Origin: Caldisericota bacterium
GTDB taxonomy: Bacteria > CAIJMQ01 > JAADFP01
Length of the DNA stretch: 5,638 nt
Assembly: GCA_013152825.1 (NCBI GenBank)
Contig: JAADFP010000128.1
Span: forward strand, 1 to 5,638
Direction of reading: 5' to 3'
Below the pieces are notes generated by a model that made no database searches, was not told where the DNA came from, and was given only the letters and a program-made list of their open reading frames with translations. Shown in pieces: positions 4,339 through 5,638 of the stretch (positions are counted from its first letter, which is position 1; every line of letters starts with the position of its first letter). The position numbers and the translations under genes are program-made.

Positions 4339-4950
4339 ATGGTTACAGAAAAATCTCTGGGTAGGGCGGTAAAAATACTGGAAAGAGGAGGAGTAATTGC
4401 CCTTCCCACGGAAACAGTATATGGACTTGTTGCCTATTACGGGGCAAGCGATTCCTGGAAAAAGATTTTCCTGCTTAAGGGTAGAGGAGAAAACAAACCC
4501 CTGGCGCTGTTTATAAAATCATTGCAGGAAGCAGAAGAATTTGCCCTGGTTCCTCCCTTAGCCAGAGAACTATCTAACCTCTTCTGTCCGGGGCCCATTA
4601 CCATCGTATTGGAAAAGAAAGAGAAAGTTGATTTCCCCTGGAGTACAGTCGGGTTTCGTATGCCGGATCATCCCTTTGTTCAGGCATTGCTCTCCCGTAT
4701 TTCTCCCTTATGGTCAACCAGTGCAAATCGTACGGGAAAAAAGAGTGCCTGTACTCCGGAGGAAGTAAGAAAGTATTTTGGCGAAAGGATTGAGATGGTT
4801 GTAGAAGAGGGGAAAGAGCTGGTCAAAGGCGTTCCTTCCACGGTGGTTAAAGTAGCGAGAACAGAGGTGAGGATACTAAGAGAAGGCGCTATAAAAAAAG
4901 AAGAGGTGAAAAAAAAGTTAAAAATAGATAAAATAGGCTATGGATTATAG
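4339..4950 (+). CDS. tsaC: L-threonylcarbamoyladenylate synthase (TsaC/Sua5 family)
   Basis: This enzyme condenses threonine, bicarbonate and ATP into threonylcarbamoyl-AMP, the precursor of t6A37 on tRNAs reading ANN codons. The 203-aa product is one YrdC-fold domain. Visible motifs are GGVIALPTETVYGL (17-30), the K-x-R...KPL substrate-binding pattern (K47, R49, K53-L55), CPGPITIVL (83-91), VGFRMPDHP (104-112), STSANRTG (126-133), PSTVV (166-170) and LREGAI (180-185). Length and the absence of a C-terminal Sua5 domain fit the short TsaC type; the tail is lysine-rich and not diagnostic. The ATG at 4339 has a modest AGGGA six bases upstream (4328-4332). It follows prfB by 36 bases and is probably co-transcribed. 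A YciO-type paralogue is the main alternative, but the KPL and STSAN motifs favour TsaC/Sua5. The symbol could equally be written sua5. Confidence 0.92.
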   Translation: MVTEKSLGRAVKILERGGVIALPTETVYGLVAYYGASDSWKKIFLLKGRGENKPLALFIKSLQEAEEFALVPPLARELSNLFCPGPITIVLEKKEKVDFPWSTVGFRMPDHPFVQALLSRISPLWSTSANRTGKKSACTPEEVRKYFGERIEMVVEEGKELVKGVPSTVVKVARTEVRILREGAIKKEEVKKKLKIDKIGYGL

Positions 4951-5046
4951 GATTGGGTATGCGGTGGGTAAAGCGTGAGAAGTTATGATAAACTCTAAGT
5001 CTCCAGAGTGCCATAGCTACCCCGGTATTGTGAGAAGCAAGTATTT

Positions 5047-5499
5047 ATGAATGATAAGGTAATAGGCATAGCCAGCGACCATGCCGGTTTTCCGCTTAAA
5101 GAGTTTTTGAAAGGATTGCTGGTTAACTGGGGCTACAAAGTTGTGGATCTTGGCTGTAACAGCGAGGAATCCGTGGACTACCCGGATTATGCCTATCCCT
5201 TGGCCAGAAAGGTGGCTGAAGGAAAAATTCCCCGGGGAATTCTTGTCTGCGGCACCGGGATAGGCATGAGCATAGCCGCTAACAAAGTTAAGGGTATAAG
5301 GGCGGCACTGTGCTGGGATGAATATACTGCAAGAATGAGTCGGAATCACAATGATGCCAATATTTTGTGTCTGGGGGGAAGAATCCTTGCTTCAGAGCAG
5401 GCAGAACAGATATTGAAGATATGGCTGGAAGAAAGTTTTTTAGGAGGGAATCATAAGAGAAGATTGGATAAGATTGGCAAAATAGAGAGGGATGGATAA
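5047..5499 (+). CDS. rpiB: Ribose-5-phosphate isomerase B
   Basis: RpiB interconverts ribose 5-phosphate and ribulose 5-phosphate in the cytosolic non-oxidative pentose phosphate pathway. The 150-aa product has family-normal length. Motifs are SDHAG (10-14, with D11/H12), VDYPDYA (43-49), CGTGIGMSIAANK (68-80, catalytic-base Cys C68), RNHNDANILCLGGR (99-112, H101) and the C-terminal GGNHKRRLDKI (133-143). The E. coli phosphate-contact Arg in GGRH is Asn135 here, while the later Arg (R139) is retained. The ATG at 5047 is preceded by a weak GAGAAG nine bases upstream. A 96-base spacer separates it from tsaC, and no convincing promoter is seen in it. Its TAA stop is immediately followed by the ATG of the next gene, so the two are almost certainly co-transcribed and probably translationally coupled. 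A LacA/LacB-type sugar isomerase is an unlikely alternative. Confidence 0.95.
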   Translation: MNDKVIGIASDHAGFPLKEFLKGLLVNWGYKVVDLGCNSEESVDYPDYAYPLARKVAEGKIPRGILVCGTGIGMSIAANKVKGIRAALCWDEYTARMSRNHNDANILCLGGRILASEQAEQILKIWLEESFLGGNHKRRLDKIGKIERDG

Positions 5500-5638
5500 A
5501 TGGATATTTGGATTAATCTGAACGGAAAATTCGTGAAGAAGAAGGAAGCAAAAATCTCCATCTTTGATCATGGGTTACTTTACGGTGATGGAGTATTTGA
5601 GGGAATAAGAAGTTATCGGGGTAAGATATTTCGCCTGG
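5500..5638 (+). CDS. ilvE: Class IV PLP aminotransferase, probably branched-chain amino acid aminotransferase (partial, N-terminal 46 aa)
   Basis: The 46 visible residues contain the class IV N-terminal signature: W-I-N-L-N-G-K-F-V, then E-A-K-I-S-I-F-D-H-G-L-L-Y-G-D and GVFEGIR (31-37), followed by IFRL. BCAT enzymes transfer amino groups between Leu/Ile/Val and 2-oxoglutarate, using PLP bound to a Lys further downstream, outside the window. FDHGLLYGDGVFEGIR is most typical of IlvE; D-amino acid aminotransferase or aminodeoxychorismate lyase are alternatives that this fragment cannot exclude. The ATG at 5500 directly follows the rpiB TAA (TAAATG) with no intergenic base, and GAGAGG (5485-5490) within the end of rpiB supplies the ribosome-binding site. 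Confidence 0.85.
   Translation, partial: MDIWINLNGKFVKKKEAKISIFDHGLLYGDGVFEGIRSYRGKIFRL

Noticed and set aside
4951..5046. Promoter or small RNA in the 96-base tsaC-rpiB gap
   Set aside because: Only a weak ACTCT..AGAGT pairing and AT-rich words are seen; no hexamer pair with suitable spacing was found and no tRNA-like fold is evident.

Overview
The window looks like a chromosomal fragment from an uncultured Gram-negative bacterium. A heptose-bisphosphate phosphatase (GmhB) implies a lipopolysaccharide or S-layer glycan pathway. UGA is used as an ordinary stop (gmhB and prfB both end in TGA), so the code appears standard. The abundance of REP-like hairpins, short tandem repeats and an AAA_14/DUF4143 ATPase recalls candidate phyla such as Omnitrophota. 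That placement is a low-confidence guess, because nothing here is a decisive taxonomic marker.

Layout. (1) 1-841, minus strand: gmhB, followed by a partial small beta-type carbonic anhydrase-like gene. The two overlap by 4 bases (ATGA) and probably form one operon, read from a candidate extended -10 promoter near 903-911. (2) 870-1300: gene-free, with one simple and two composite REP-like hairpins. (3) 1301-2499, plus strand: a solitary AAA+ ATPase with a DUF4143 C-terminal domain. It has a near-consensus promoter placed so close to the ATG that the transcript should be leaderless, and a perfect 13-bp palindrome lies between the -35 and -10 boxes. (4) 2500-3110: a 600-bp repeat island with REP hairpins in both orientations, short TCCCGA..TCGGGA hairpins, and octameric and heptameric tandem repeats. 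It has no credible gene. (5) 3130-5638, plus strand: prfB (RF2), a TsaC/Sua5-type t6A synthesis gene, rpiB, and the start of a class IV aminotransferase, probably ilvE.

How the genes work together. The plus-strand cluster begins with translation genes: RF2 terminates at UAA/UGA, and threonylcarbamoyl-AMP synthase supplies t6A to ANN-decoding tRNAs. It continues into central metabolism with ribose-5-phosphate isomerase and amino-acid transamination. The order resembles the common prfA-prmC-sua5-rpiB neighbourhood, with prfB in place of prfA and no prmC.

The most notable signal is the prfB programmed +1 frameshift site. It keeps the classic AGG GGG TAT CTT layout but carries UAA where UGA is usual, so both RF1 and RF2 could terminate there. 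The complete RF2 is 364 aa once the frameshift is included. I see no wholly new multi-gene system in this window.
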